Source: CAVRTJ01 sp964507185 (lineage in GTDB: Bacteria > Acidobacteriota > UBA4820 > DSQY01). From it: a stretch of DNA of 64,000 nucleotides. Where the stretch lies: positions 21,506 to 85,505 of the forward strand of contig CAZDOY010000010.1 in the NCBI GenBank assembly GCA_964507185.1. The letters run 5' to 3'. Below, in pieces: positions 41,251 to 52,850 of the stretch. Position 1 is the first letter of the stretch; each line of letters begins with the position of its first letter. The position numbers and the translations under genes are program-made. The notes beneath the pieces are model-generated. The model had not been told where the DNA came from. It saw only the letters and a list, made by a program, of their open reading frames with translations, and ran no database searches.

Positions 41251-41457
41251 CTATTTGAGCTTGAACGAGAGGTCCACCGTGGCCTGCCATTCGACGGGCT
41301 TGCCCTTTTCGACGGCACCCCGGAATTCGACCACCTCAAACCAGGACAGGCCGTCGATCGTCTCCGCGGCTTTCGAGACGGCGGATTCAATGGCCTTTTC
41401 GTAGCTCTCACCAGAACAGCCGACGACCCTGACTTTCTTATAAACTCTGTCCGTCAT
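41251..41457 (-). CDS. Dodecin-family flavoprotein
   Basis: This 68-residue protein matches dodecin along its length: YKKVRVVGCSGESYEKAIES, AVSKAAETIDGLSWFEVVEF and VEWQATVDLSFKL. Dodecins form twelve-subunit hollow spheres that store riboflavin or FMN, and some bacterial ones are linked to light or oxidative protection. The Trp of DGLSWFEV corresponds to the flavin-stacking residue. A GAGG ribosome site lies upstream of the ATG. It is a stand-alone gene between the molybdoenzyme and pdxJ. Confidence 0.93.
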   Translation of the reverse strand: MTDRVYKKVRVVGCSGESYEKAIESAVSKAAETIDGLSWFEVVEFRGAVEKGKPVEWQATVDLSFKLK

Positions 41458-41579
41458 GGTACCCTCCTTGATTCAGGTTTTCCGGATGGAGCGGCCGGCC
41501 GCCCCGCTTCCGGCCTCCGGCTCGAACCGACGATCAACAGTCGACGGCCCGGGCCGGGCGACCGCCGAACGGCTGGTTA

Positions 41580-42290
41580 TCATGCTATCAGCGCCTTCAT
41601 CTCCGCGACGGCCCGTTCGAGACCGACGAAAACCGCTCTGGCTATGATCGCGTGGCCGATATTCAGCTCCTCGATCATATCGATTCGCGAGATCGGCGCC
41701 ACGTTTCTGTAGTTGAGGGCATGTCCGGCCAGGACCGCCAGATCCAGTTTTCCGGCCAGGCGGACCGCCTCTTCCACGGCCCTCAGGGCCTCCCTTCGTT
41801 CAGTCTCCGAGCGCGCCACGGCGTAGGCGTTCGTGTTGATCTCCACCGCCTGGGCGCCCACCTTGTGGACCGCCCGCACGTTTTCGGTCGACGGGTCGAT
41901 GAAGATGCTGACGCGAATGTTGTGCCCGCGGAGCCTTGAAACAACCTGCCGGAGAAGCGCCGCGTTCAGAACGACGTCAAGGCCGCCCTCCGTCGTCACC
42001 TCGTTGGGCTTTTCGGGCACGAGCGTCACCTGCCAGGGCTGGACGGCGGCCGCCACCTCGACCATTTCTGAGGCGGCGGACATCTCTATGTTCAAACGCG
42101 TGGCCACCGTCTTCTTGAGGAGCTCAACGTCGCGTTCCTGTATGTGCCGCCGATCGGCTCTCAGGTGGACCGTGATGCCGTCGGCGCCCGCCATTTCACA
42201 CAGCACCGCGGCGTGGACGGGATCGGGCTCGATCCCCTTTCTCGCCTGGCGAAGCGTCGCCACGTGGTCGATATTCACCCCGAGTTTCAT
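41580..42290 (-). CDS. pdxJ: Pyridoxine 5'-phosphate synthase
   Basis: This 236-residue protein is a TIM-barrel PdxJ: MKLGVNIDHVATLRQARKG, ADGITVHLRADRRHIQERD, VTLVPEKPNEVTTEGGLDV and GHALNYRNVAPI. It condenses 3-amino-2-oxopropyl phosphate with deoxyxylulose 5-phosphate to make pyridoxine phosphate (vitamin B6). The ATG at 42290 has GAGGTGG upstream. It is 66 bp downstream of glmM on the same strand and so likely belongs to the cdaA-cdaR-glmM operon. Confidence 0.97.
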   Translation of the reverse strand: MKLGVNIDHVATLRQARKGIEPDPVHAAVLCEMAGADGITVHLRADRRHIQERDVELLKKTVATRLNIEMSAASEMVEVAAAVQPWQVTLVPEKPNEVTTEGGLDVVLNAALLRQVVSRLRGHNIRVSIFIDPSTENVRAVHKVGAQAVEINTNAYAVARSETERREALRAVEEAVRLAGKLDLAVLAGHALNYRNVAPISRIDMIEELNIGHAIIARAVFVGLERAVAEMKALIA

Positions 42291-42356
42291 ATTCCACCTC
42301 ATTCTTCATGTACCAGTTTCGGCTATCGGGTCGGAACCTGCAAGTTGGGGGGAGAA

Positions 42357-43697
42357 TCAGCCCTCGCCGAGTGTCTCGAGGAGGACGCCCGTCAGGCGGC
42401 TGAGTACGCGATCGACGTCGCCGTGCGTTTCAGCTTCCACCATCAGGCGGAGGAGCGGCTCGGTTCCCGAATAACGAAGGATGATGCGGCCCTTGTCGCC
42501 GAGGTGGGCCGTTTCTTGCTCGAGAGCCGCGCTGATGGCGGGCTGTTCCTCCAGCGGAAGGCGCTCCCCGACGCGCAGGTTCACCAACACCTGCGGATAA
42601 GGATGAATCCCATTGGCCAGCGCGTCCATGCTGCCGGCATCCCGCGCAAGCATGGCGTAAGTCATGGCGGTGACGAGGCCGTCGCCCGTGGTGGTCTTGT
42701 CGAGAAAGAGGATGTGACCGGACGGCTCGCCCCCGAGTTCGCCGCCTCTCTCCTGAAGGCACTGCAAGACGTACCGGTCGCCCACGGGGGCCCGAAAGAA
42801 ACCGAGGTTCTCCTTCTCAAGCGCCCGCTCCAGCCAGAGGTTGCTCATCACGGTACCCACGACCCATCTGCCGGACAGTTCCCCTGTCGCGGCCCTTCGC
42901 TGCGCCTCCCTGTAGAGGATGTAATCCCCATCGAGAATCCGCCCCTTTTCGGTCACCGCCATGCACCTGTCGGCGTCGCCGTCGAAGGCGAATCCCATGT
43001 CCGCGCCCGATTCGACCACCCGCGCCGCCAAACGGTCTGCGTGAAGGCTCCCGCATTCGCGGTTGATGTTTCGGCCGTCCGGCGAACACGCGACCTTATC
43101 CACGTCGGCCCCCAGGTTCTCGAAGAGCCTGGGCGCCAGTTCCGACGCCGCACCGTTCGCACCGTCGACGACCAGCCGAAGGCCGGTAAGATCGGAACCG
43201 CGCCAGAGGGAAGTCAGCCAGCGCAGGTAGTCTTCGGCGTGTTCGCCCGAGGGCCGATCGGGATCGGCGTGCATACCGTCGCCGCCGACGCCCCTGAGCC
43301 CGTCCATGGCCACTTCGATATGATGCTCCGTCTCATCCGGAAGCTTGTAGCCGGCGCCCGAGAAGAACTTGATGCCGTTGTCCTCGTAGGGATTGTGCGA
43401 GGCGGAGATCATGGCACCGAAGGTATACGCCCCGTCTGCACAGAGCTTGGCTACCGCCGGCGTGGGAACTACCCCGGCGAAGTGACAATCGACCCCCGCC
43501 TTCTTGAAACCGTCCATGAGGCTCGCGGCGATCCAGACGCTCGATTCGCGAGGGTCCATGCCGACGAGGACGCTCGCCCCCGACCCGCCGAGGATGCTGC
43601 CGGCCGATTGTCCGAGCGCATGAACCGTCGGCGGGTCCAGGGGATATTTACCGGCCCGGCCCCTGATACCGTCCGTTCCGAAATACCGTCTTCTCAA
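42357..43697 (-). CDS. glmM: Phosphoglucosamine mutase
   Basis: This 446-residue protein has YFGTDGIRGRAGKYPLDP at its start, the phosphoserine loop ISASHNPYEDNGIKFF, the metal loop FAFDGDADRCMAV, the sugar-binding GEPSGHILF and phosphate-binding RYSGTEPLLR. Length matches GlmM, which turns glucosamine 6-phosphate into glucosamine 1-phosphate for UDP-GlcNAc. The start is a TTG (43697) overlapping the stop of the CdaR gene as TTGA; it gives the usual GlmM N-terminus. In Bacillus GlmM and CdaA control each other, which matches this gene order. Confidence 0.96.
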   Translation of the reverse strand: MRRRYFGTDGIRGRAGKYPLDPPTVHALGQSAGSILGGSGASVLVGMDPRESSVWIAASLMDGFKKAGVDCHFAGVVPTPAVAKLCADGAYTFGAMISASHNPYEDNGIKFFSGAGYKLPDETEHHIEVAMDGLRGVGGDGMHADPDRPSGEHAEDYLRWLTSLWRGSDLTGLRLVVDGANGAASELAPRLFENLGADVDKVACSPDGRNINRECGSLHADRLAARVVESGADMGFAFDGDADRCMAVTEKGRILDGDYILYREAQRRAATGELSGRWVVGTVMSNLWLERALEKENLGFFRAPVGDRYVLQCLQERGGELGGEPSGHILFLDKTTTGDGLVTAMTYAMLARDAGSMDALANGIHPYPQVLVNLRVGERLPLEEQPAISAALEQETAHLGDKGRIILRYSGTEPLLRLMVEAETHGDVDRVLSRLTGVLLETLGEG

Positions 43698-44692
43698 GGA
43701 GATACCTCGACGACTGAAGGCTCCTTGGACTTTTTCTCCACCTTCACGGCAACGTATCTCTGGCTGAAGGATGTTATCTCGACCCGCCCCGCCAAGGCCT
43801 TGTTCGTCAGCCGTACGGCCGGTCTCAACTGGTAGGCATTTTCCGAGGGTTTCAGGCCCACCACATCCACCTCGGCGACGAAATCCTCGGGCCTGAGGCG
43901 GCTGATGATGGAAACGGGACCGTCCACCATCACCTTCAGCGAGGAAGGGATCGGGGTTGTGGGCCCCTTCGCGTTCAACACCTTGACCGGCACCGGCCCT
44001 ATGGTTCGCTGGGCGCGCCGCTCGCCGATCGTCACGTCGAGGGTATAGGGACCCAGGTCTTCCACCGAAATATCGCTCTCCGAGAATGTGGGGACGACGG
44101 GCGCCTGGAAGTTCTGGGACCTTCCGTCGAGCGAGACCGGCTGTGTCGGCGCGCTGTGTATGCGCTGGAGCGTTGTCGACGGACCTTCTATCTGCGTGTT
44201 GGGGGGCGAGATCGACCACCTCAAGACCTGATATTCCTTCGGCAGGTGCCCCGTGAACTTTGCATCCAGCGGCACCGTCTTCCTGACGCGCTTGTCCAGC
44301 GTGAAGTGCAGCACCTTGGGGAAGACCTTCACGAACCCCACCGACGAGGGCAACCGGACGTTCTCCCTTCCGATCTCGAGCACCTGGGGACCCGGAGTGA
44401 GCTTGGAAACGTCCACCTTGGCATCCACGTCTTCCTCGCGGACCCGCCTCAGCATTTCAGGCGAACCCTTGAATTCGACCGTAACCATCCGTGCGAGGTT
44501 GTCCCCGACGACCAGCATGTTTTTCGGCACGTTCACGAATTCCAGCGGCACGACGAGGTCCTTGAGGGATTTCTCCTCCGAGACCGTGTATCCCCAGAAG
44601 AGAACGGCTAGAAACAGGGACAGCAGAATCAGCCACAAGGACTGGTAGCGCGTGAATCTCTCACTTTGAAGGAAATCAGGCAGCAGATTCAC
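43694..44692 (-). CDS. cdaR: CdaR/YbbR-domain regulator of diadenylate cyclase
   Basis: This 332-residue protein has one N-terminal membrane helix (LWLILLSLFLAVLFWGY, about residues 18-35) and then three YbbR domains, each with the V-P-V-x-L/F-G type strands. The GTG at 44692 is chosen because it lies inside the end of cdaA, as in other cdaAR operons, and gives a normal short N-terminus. A longer frame reaches 44788 without a ribosome site. YbbR/CdaR modulates CdaA activity from outside the membrane. It overlaps cdaA by 17 bp and glmM by 4 bp. Confidence 0.9.
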   Translation of the reverse strand: MNLLPDFLQSERFTRYQSLWLILLSLFLAVLFWGYTVSEEKSLKDLVVPLEFVNVPKNMLVVGDNLARMVTVEFKGSPEMLRRVREEDVDAKVDVSKLTPGPQVLEIGRENVRLPSSVGFVKVFPKVLHFTLDKRVRKTVPLDAKFTGHLPKEYQVLRWSISPPNTQIEGPSTTLQRIHSAPTQPVSLDGRSQNFQAPVVPTFSESDISVEDLGPYTLDVTIGERRAQRTIGPVPVKVLNAKGPTTPIPSSLKVMVDGPVSIISRLRPEDFVAEVDVVGLKPSENAYQLRPAVRLTNKALAGRVEITSFSQRYVAVKVEKKSKEPSVVEVSP

Positions 44693-45464
44693 CGGCTTTC
44701 CCTCCAAAAAGACGAGCGAGCTTTGAAGTGAGTTCCTCGATGGTGGATACGCGCTCGATGATGCCCTCCACCACGACGGAAACCGCACCCCGTTCTTCGC
44801 TCACGACGACGCAGACGGCGTCCGTTTCCTCCGTAACACCCACCGCAGCCCTGTGCCGTGTCCCGTATTGCGTCGGGAGGGGACTGGAAGAGATGGGAAG
44901 AAAACACCTGGCGGCCTGGATCGTGCCCTCGGCCACTATGACGGCACCGTCGTGCAGCGGCGTCCCCGGGTAGAAAATGGTCTTCAGGGTGTCTGAATTC
45001 CAGGCCGCATCAACCACCACACCCGTGTCCGCGTAGTTTTTGAGCCCTTGCGTTCGTTCGAAGATGATCAGCGCTCCGTGCTTGAGTTCCGCCAGCGCGA
45101 AGCAGGCGTGTGCCGTTTCACTCGCGATCTCCTGGGACATGGCGATGGATGCGGACCGGCCGAAGAACAGGCTCCCCAGCGACGCCAGGAACTTGCGGAT
45201 CGACTCCTGGAAGAGGACGATAATGGCAAAGGGAACGTAAAACAGGATGTTCTGAAGAAGCCTGTGGGTAGCTGTGAGCTGGAACCAGCCCGACGCCACG
45301 TTGGCCACCAGAAGGACGAATACGCCGACGATCATCTGGACGGCGCGGGTACCCCTGACCTGCCTGAGCACGAAGAAAAACAGGACACAGACGGCGATAA
45401 TGTCCAGAATGTCAAACCAGTGAATTCCGCGTACCGAGAGCGCGCGCAGAGCCTCTTCCATCAA
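44676..45464 (-). CDS. cdaA: Diadenylate cyclase (DAC) CdaA
   Basis: This 262-residue protein has three N-terminal membrane helices (about residues 17-90) and a DisA_N/DAC domain with both catalytic motifs: PLHDGAVIV (DGA) and GTRHRAAVG (RHR). It makes c-di-AMP from two ATP. The operon cdaA-cdaR-glmM links c-di-AMP level to cell-wall precursor synthesis, as known in Firmicutes and several other phyla. Start is at 45464; a second Met at the next codon is equally possible. Confidence 0.96.
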   Translation of the reverse strand: MMEEALRALSVRGIHWFDILDIIAVCVLFFFVLRQVRGTRAVQMIVGVFVLLVANVASGWFQLTATHRLLQNILFYVPFAIIVLFQESIRKFLASLGSLFFGRSASIAMSQEIASETAHACFALAELKHGALIIFERTQGLKNYADTGVVVDAAWNSDTLKTIFYPGTPLHDGAVIVAEGTIQAARCFLPISSSPLPTQYGTRHRAAVGVTEETDAVCVVVSEERGAVSVVVEGIIERVSTIEELTSKLARLFGGKAGESAA

Positions 45465-45617
45465 GGTCCTCCAGCCTTTTTAGTATGCCCTCTAGACCTT
45501 ATCCGGTCAAGCAAGATCCGTCGCCCGCGCACCCGCGCCTGGGGATTCGAACTGGCCGCAGGAGATGAAATCCCTGCGAAAAGGTGCGATCCTTGCAGGA
45601 AACAGGGAGGAACGGCC

Positions 45618-46178
45618 ATGGCGAGGGTAAAGGGGACGGCGGTCAAGGCATCCATCGCGTTTCTCAAGGACAACACCGAAGCAGACACCTTCGAGAGCCT
45701 GCTCGATCAGCTGGAGCCGCACAAACAGGAGGTCCTGGGACGACCGATCCTGCAGAGCAGTTGGTACGATCTTACTCTGCTGCTCGATCTGATGGCGGCG
45801 GCCGAGGGCAGAGTATCGCTGCCGCCCGGCCGGACACTGGCGTGGGAGATGGGGCGTTCTTCGGCGGACCACGGGCTGAAGACCATTTACCGGATATTCT
45901 TCAAGGTCGCGGACACCGGTTTCATCATCCGGAAAGCATCCCAGCTTTTCTCCACATATTACGATTCTGGAACCATGGAGCTAGTCTCGACGGACGACCG
46001 CACGGCCCTTCTTCGCCTGACAGATTTCGAGCAGCCCCACGTCTGGTTCTGCGACAGGATCATGGGCTGGATGGAACGGACCCTCGAGCTGAGCGGCGCC
46101 AAGAATCCCCGGGTGTCCCATCCCAAATGTCTGGCGCGCGGGGACGCCTCATGCGACTACAGCGGCCGCTGGCAGTGA
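45618..46178 (+). CDS. V4R/DUF2378-like small-molecule-binding protein
   Basis: This 186-residue protein ends HPKCLARGDASCDYSGRWQ, the H-x-x-C-x-x-G-x-x-x-C signature of V4R (4-vinyl reductase) and heme-NO-binding-like domains. Its middle, with AWEMGRSSADHGLKTIYRIF, resembles the Myxococcus TIGR02265/DUF2378 proteins. These bind hydrocarbons, heme or porphyrin intermediates, or act in signalling. GGAGGAACGG precedes the ATG. It is divergent from cdaA (153 bp between starts) and followed by a repeat gap. No partner is visible. Confidence 0.7.
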   Translation: MARVKGTAVKASIAFLKDNTEADTFESLLDQLEPHKQEVLGRPILQSSWYDLTLLLDLMAAAEGRVSLPPGRTLAWEMGRSSADHGLKTIYRIFFKVADTGFIIRKASQLFSTYYDSGTMELVSTDDRTALLRLTDFEQPHVWFCDRIMGWMERTLELSGAKNPRVSHPKCLARGDASCDYSGRWQ

Positions 46179-46671
46179 GACAGCAAGTGATCAAGTGCCC
46201 GGGGGAACGAGACAGGTTGCAAGTTACAGGTTGCAGGTTGTACGTTCCAAGTTCCAAGTTCCAAAGTTACAAGTTGGAGGTTGGAGGGTCTTCGAGGACC
46301 CATCTGAGACGGATGTGATTCCGGGAGCGGGTGACCGGGGCATCACGGTGCGGAGCGTTTCTCAAAGACAGTCCGTCGGCGCGCACAGGGTGGCGGATGA
46401 AGAACTGCAAACGTTCAATTGATTTATGTTCACCCTTCTGCGGCCCGTGCGTGGATCGCAACGACCGGGGGCACTGTGCGCCCTCAAAGAAAGACGGAAC
46501 CGCAATTCAGAGCTTAACAATCACCAGTGATAATTTCGTGTTCCCTACGTCAGGCCCACGGTCTTAGCTCGCAATCCCCATTCCGAAATCTCAAATCAAT
46601 TCCCCTTTCGATTTCGTCTTGTTCTTCGCGCGAACGGCGTGTAAAATGCCCAGCATGCGGGAGGTAACACT
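46179..46671. repeat. Intergenic mosaic repeat, copy 10, plus unique sequence and a promoter
   Basis: 8-bp-type AAGTGATCAAGTGCCC (46185-46202) is followed by TTCCAAG/CAGGTTG heptads (46213-46290: GTTACAGGTTGCAGGTTG, TTCCAAGTTCCAAGTTCC). About 270 bp with no feature I can name follows. AATCCCA-type units (46572-46604) come next, then the promoter at 46619-46647. No gene is visible. Confidence 0.65.
46619..46647 (+). promoter_or_regulatory. Candidate promoter of the TPR/pccB/mltD operon
   Basis: TTGTTC (46619-46624) and TAAAAT (46642-46647) are spaced exactly 17 bp apart, 25 bp upstream of the TPR gene start, with a GGAGG-type ribosome site between. Confidence 0.55.
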
Positions 46672-48893
46672 ATGTCCACTGCCAGACTGGAAGACGCCAA
46701 GCGCCTCGCTGCTTCCGGCAAGCTGAGGGAAGCGGCCGACCTTCTCAAGAGCATTCTCCAGACCGATCCCCACAATGCCGACGTCCGGAACATGCTCGTG
46801 GATCTGCAGGACAGGATGATGCTCGATCTCCAGATCACCGAGATGATCAAGAAAGCCTCCGCCCACGCCGACAAGGGCGAGAAAGAGGCGGCCGGCAAGA
46901 TTGTCGCCGAGGTCCTCAAAATCTCGCCGGACCACCCTGCGGCGAAAGCGCTTGAATCGAAACTCACGGGATCTCCACAAGAGTCCCTGCCGCCCCCCCC
47001 GGCGAGCGAGCAGAAAGACCCGGCGGACGTCTTCGGCCAGGAGGCCGACGGCAGGTCCGAGTTTGAACTCGAGCAGACCGACGCCCCTCAGCCGGTATCC
47101 CCCTTCGACGAAGAGTCGGATCTTGCCCTGGCCGACCTCGAAGCGCGGGTCTCCGCCTCAGGACTGGAGCAGACGGTGCTGTCCGGACCGTCCTCCACCC
47201 TCAGCACGGCCGAGGTGCAGAAGATAAAGCAGTATACGACAGAAGGGCAAGCACTTTTCGACGCGGGCAGGTACCAGGACGCCATCGACGCCTGGACCCG
47301 GATTTTCATCATCGACGAAGAGAACCGGGATGCCCAGAAAATGATTGACCAGGCCAAGGATGCCATGACGGGCGGACAGCAGCAGGTCGAACACCAGCTC
47401 ACCGAAGCGATTGCATATTTCAACTCGGGCGACATGGAGCACTCCAGCCGCATCCTCCAGGACATACTCCGCGCCTTCCCCAACCACAGGGAGGCCCTCT
47501 ATTATATGGAACACATCCGCGAGGGAGCGGGCCCCCAGCACGAAGGCGCCCAACCGCCCGGGAAGGCGCCGGCAGAAGCGCCGGCCGAAGCACCGGCCGC
47601 AAAGTCCGCCGAGCCACAATCGTCTTCTTTCGATGATTTCGAGATGGAGGACAACCTGACCGTGCCCACGGGGCCGGAAATGCGGGTCGGCGAGAAACAG
47701 GAACCCCCACCTCCCGAAGGCCCCTCCGAGTTCTCATTCGACGAGGAATCCGGAACCGGGGGATTCGAGCTTGAAACGGGGGCGGTGGAGCCCCCTCCGC
47801 CCGAGCCGGATGCCGGATCGGACGCGCCCGAAGAACCGCCCAAACCCGTCTTCGAGCTGGAAACCGGCGCGGCCGACGAGTTCACGTTCTCGGATCTGGG
47901 CAAGGACGTCGGAACGGATAAGGGACAGGCCCCCCCATCCGGCACGGCATCGTCGGAATTCAGCGATTTCGTCTGGGACCAGCCGCTTCCACCGCCTTCG
48001 GCCCCCGTGGCTGATCACAAGATGCCTCAGGCCGGGTCCGCCGCCGGAGAACCTCCCGCGCCCCCCCCAATGGCTGACAAGGCCCCGCCAGATGCGGAAA
48101 AGAGCAAAGCGGCCGCCTCTTCCCGGAAGGCCTTCTCACCACCCAGCGCGAGCCTTTTGATAATCCTTGTGGTGGGACTCCTGATCATCTCCCTCGGCAT
48201 CTTCTTCGGCGCCCGACTGCTGCTGGGCGGCGGCGGACCGGAGCCCGCCGCCGTGACCCCGAACCCGCCCCGAGTCAGACGTCCCAGTCCCCCGCCAAAG
48301 CCCGCGCCTCCGACCGCGCAGCCCGCCCCGGAGAAGAACGTGCAGACCATGTCCACCCAGGAGCTTCTCAGCGACGCCACCAACCTCGTGGCGCAAAAGA
48401 ACTTCGAGAGAGCTATCGCCCTTTACCAGGAGGTCCTGAGCAGGGACACCGTCAACTCGGAAGCACAGAACGGCCTTCGCGAGGCGCACGCCGCTCTCGT
48501 CAAACAGCAACAGGAGAATGAAAGAAACGAGAAGTTCCTCAAGGATCTCGGATATTCGATCAATTCTTTCAAGGACAGGGACTACGCCGAGAGCCTGAGG
48601 ATCGCGTGGCGGCTCATATACCCCGACGATTCGCTCTCTCGCGAACTCGGGAAGAGGGAAACGGTCAGGGAGCTCATCCGCGACGGCTATTACAACTGGG
48701 CCGTCCAGGACTTGCGGAGGGGCAATATCAGGGGCGCGCAGAAGAACCTGCACGACCTCCTGGAGTTCGATTCAGGCGACCACGATGCGGCTAAGCTCCA
48801 GACCTTTGTAAAGGGGTATACAAGCCAGCAGCCGGACGACGCATACAACGCCGTGGTCAACAATCTGAAAATGAGAAGCCTTTCGGAGAGTCC

Positions 48894-48897
<4 letters not shown>
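46672..48897 (+). CDS. Large TPR and low-complexity membrane protein
   Basis: This 741-residue protein has an N-terminal TPR pair (LAASGKLREAADLLKSILQT, about residues 5-95), a second TPR block (about 190-285, LFDAGRYQDAIDAWTRIFII) and a third at about 560-690 (VAQKNFERAIALYQEVLSRD). Between them lies a Pro/Glu/Ala-rich region with repeated ELETGA motifs (about 305-480). One membrane helix (SASLLIILVVGLLIISLGIF, near 495-515) follows a Lys/Ser patch. The N-terminus is probably cytoplasmic. It could be an assembly or gliding-type scaffold. Its stop overlaps the pccB start (ATGA). Function unknown. Confidence 0.75.
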
Positions 48898-50437
<1,540 letters not shown>

Positions 50438-50441
<4 letters not shown>

Positions 50442-52258
50442 AGAAAGCCCTCACAACAAGCGTTCTGTTTTCCCTCCTCGGCGCGCTGGCGCTCACGGGA
50501 TGTGCCGGACACCTGCCGCCCAAGTCGACACCCCCGGCGAAGCAGTCGAAAAAGGTCACCGTCCAGGCTCCTCCCCGGCCCGTTTCCCTCGCTTCCGAAA
50601 TGGAGGCCCTCAGCGCCAGGGCCGACGACCCCGACCTGAGCGACGAACAGGCCGCCGAGGTCGTCACGAAGATGTCCCAGGCCCTCGACCGCTACTTCTC
50701 CAAGCCGGCAGCCGAGCGTTCCGACCCGAAACTCCAGGGCGCGGTCGCCCGGATGTGCGACCAGGCCCTGCAGATCGAACTCGATTCCAACGCCGCCCCG
50801 TCGGACGCGGCCGACGAATCCCCGAAGGACGAACTCCTGCACATCACCACTTTCATGTCCGCGGCGGACCTCAAGAAGACCTACGGAGAAGTGGAGAAGA
50901 ATCTGGCGGAGTCGAAACTCGGCTTCAACATTCCGACGAACAAGGCCGTTCTCACGTACGTCAATCTCTACCAGACCAAGCTGAGAGACTGGTTCCAGCG
51001 AGCCTTGGACAGGGGCGCGCCCTACGTTCCCAGGATGCAGGAGATCTTCCGCGACGAAGGCGTTCCGCCGTCCCTCGTGTACCTCGCCATCGTGGAGTCG
51101 GGCTTCAATCCGAACGCGGTCTCGCACGCCCGGGCGGTGGGCATGTGGCAATTCATTTCCGGGACGGCCAGGCGCTACGGCCTGCAGGTCAACTTCTGGG
51201 AAGACCAAAGGCGCGATCCGGCCATCGCCGCCAGGGCCTCGGCAAAATACCTCAAGGACCTCTACGGGATGTTCCATGACTGGCAGCTTGCCCTTGCCGC
51301 CTACAACAGCGGCGAGGCGAAGGTCCAGCGCTACATCAGTCGCTCTCCCGACGGAGACTTCTGGACCCTCCGAAAAACCCGCTACCTGCGCCGGGAGACG
51401 CGCGAGTACGTGCCGGCCATCCTCGCCGCCATCCTTCTCGCAAGCAACCCGCAGGCCTATGGGTTCACGGTTCCCGCTGACCCTCCGCCGCAACCGACGG
51501 CGATGGTGACGATCAAGGAGTCCACGGACATTCGCGTCCTGGCCAAGTGCGCCAAGATGCCGACAAAAAACCTCCAGGCCATGAATCCCTCGCTGAGAAG
51601 GCTCATCACCCCTCCGGGCGGATTCTCCCTGCGAATCCCCGCCAACCGCTTTGCGGAATTCAATACGGCCCTTGCCGCCGTACCCGACAACGAGCGCGTT
51701 CCCGTAACGGTCTACACCGTCAGGCGGGGGGACAACCTGGGGCGCATCGCTCGCCACTACAGGATCAGCGTTGGGGCCATAAGGATGGCGAACCGCCTCA
51801 GGGGCCACTATATCTATCCCAGGCAGAAGCTGGTCATTCCTCTTGGATTGGGAGCGGCGGATCCGACGCTCTACCGGGAGGAGCATTCCGGCAGGCGCTA
51901 TCGTGGCGGCCGGGTGTACAGGGTCCGGCGCGGCGACACGCTTTCCGGCATAGCCAGACGGACGGGCGTGCCCGTCTACAGGCTGAAGGCCCTCAACAAT
52001 CTCAGCTCGGATATGCTTCATCCCGGTCAGCGCCTGATCCTGAGGGGCACTACAGAAAGCTCTTCCGTCGCCATGTCGAAGAGGCGCCGCTCGACGCGAT
52101 CCGGATCGGGCGACAGGATCCACCACGTAAGACAGGGCGACACGTTGTGGGACCTCGCAAAGCGCTACGGCACCACCGTGGACAGAATTTGCCGTGCCAA
52201 CCGCATATCCCCCAGCCACAGGCTGCATCTCGGCGACACGCTATTGATTCCGAAGTAG
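50438..52258 (+). CDS. mltD: Membrane-bound lytic transglycosylase, MltD-like, with LysM repeats
   Basis: This 606-residue protein has a lipoprotein signal peptide (LALTGCAGH, Cys near residue 23). An SLT domain spans about residues 205-340, with VYLAIVESGFNPNAVSHARA, GMWQFISGTARRYGL and ALAAYNSGEAKVQRY. A degenerate LysM (residues about 350-410) is followed by three clear LysM units: VYTVRRGDNLGRIARHY, VYRVRRGDTLSGIARRTG and IHHVRQGDTLWDLAKRYG. It should anchor in the outer membrane and cut peptidoglycan. Its start overlaps the pccB stop, and a bidirectional terminator follows. Confidence 0.95.
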
Positions 52259-52300
52259 AGCGTACGCGGTCTCCGTGGGGGTCCTTCCGACAAAAACCAG

Positions 52301-52327
52301 AAAGGCCCGCCGGACCGGCGGGCCTTT
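52301..52327. terminator. Bidirectional terminator between mltD and tpx
   Basis: AAAGGCCCGCC and GGCGGGCCTTT form an 11-bp stem around GGACC, and A/T runs stand at both ends. It serves the two convergent genes. Confidence 0.9.
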
Positions 52328-52346
52328 ATTCACGTTGCGGATAATC

Positions 52347-52850
52347 CTACCGCTTCAGCGCTTCAATCGCCTTATCGTAGGCGGGCTCTTGCGCAATCTC
52401 CGGCACCTGTTCGGTGTATGTCACCTTGTCGTGCTCGTCTATGACGACGACTGCACGGCTCAGAAGCCCGGCAAGCGGCCCATCGACCATGCGGACCCCG
52501 TAGCTCTCCCCGAAGGTCCGCGTCCTGAGTTCGCTGAGCATTTCCACGTTTTCGATACCCTCGACCTCGCAAAAGCGCTTCTGCGCGAAGGGCAGATCGC
52601 AGGAAACCGTTATCACCACAGCGTCCGGCACGCTGGCGGCCTCCTCGTTAAAGCGCCTGGCCGAGGCGGCGCAGACGCCGGTGTCGAGGCTCGGCACGAT
52701 ATTGAGGAGTTTTTTCTTTCCCTGGAAGTGCTTGAGGGACACGTCGCTCAGATCCGAGCGCGTCAGCGTGAAATCAGGCGCATTCATCCCCACCTGCGGC
52801 AGGTCGCCGGAGGTCATTAGGGGCGTTCCTTTGAATTTTATTGAGGCCAT
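52347..52850 (-). CDS. tpx: Thiol peroxidase Tpx
   Basis: This 167-residue peroxiredoxin has MPxF-type start KFKGTPLMTSGDLPQVGMNA, the peroxidatic Cys in SLDTGVCAASARRFNEE and the resolving Cys in KRFCEVEGIENVEMLSE. This is the atypical 2-Cys Tpx pattern. It reduces lipid and hydrogen peroxides with thioredoxin. TATAAT on the minus strand (52908-52913) is a good -10 candidate 58 bp upstream of the start. Confidence 0.95.
   Translation of the reverse strand: MASIKFKGTPLMTSGDLPQVGMNAPDFTLTRSDLSDVSLKHFQGKKKLLNIVPSLDTGVCAASARRFNEEAASVPDAVVITVSCDLPFAQKRFCEVEGIENVEMLSELRTRTFGESYGVRMVDGPLAGLLSRAVVVIDEHDKVTYTEQVPEIAQEPAYDKAIEALKR

Noticed and set aside
43694..44219. Longer upstream extension of the glmM frame into cdaR
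   Set aside because: The extension is a shadow of the cdaR gene in another frame. The TTG at 43697 gives the normal GlmM N-terminus.
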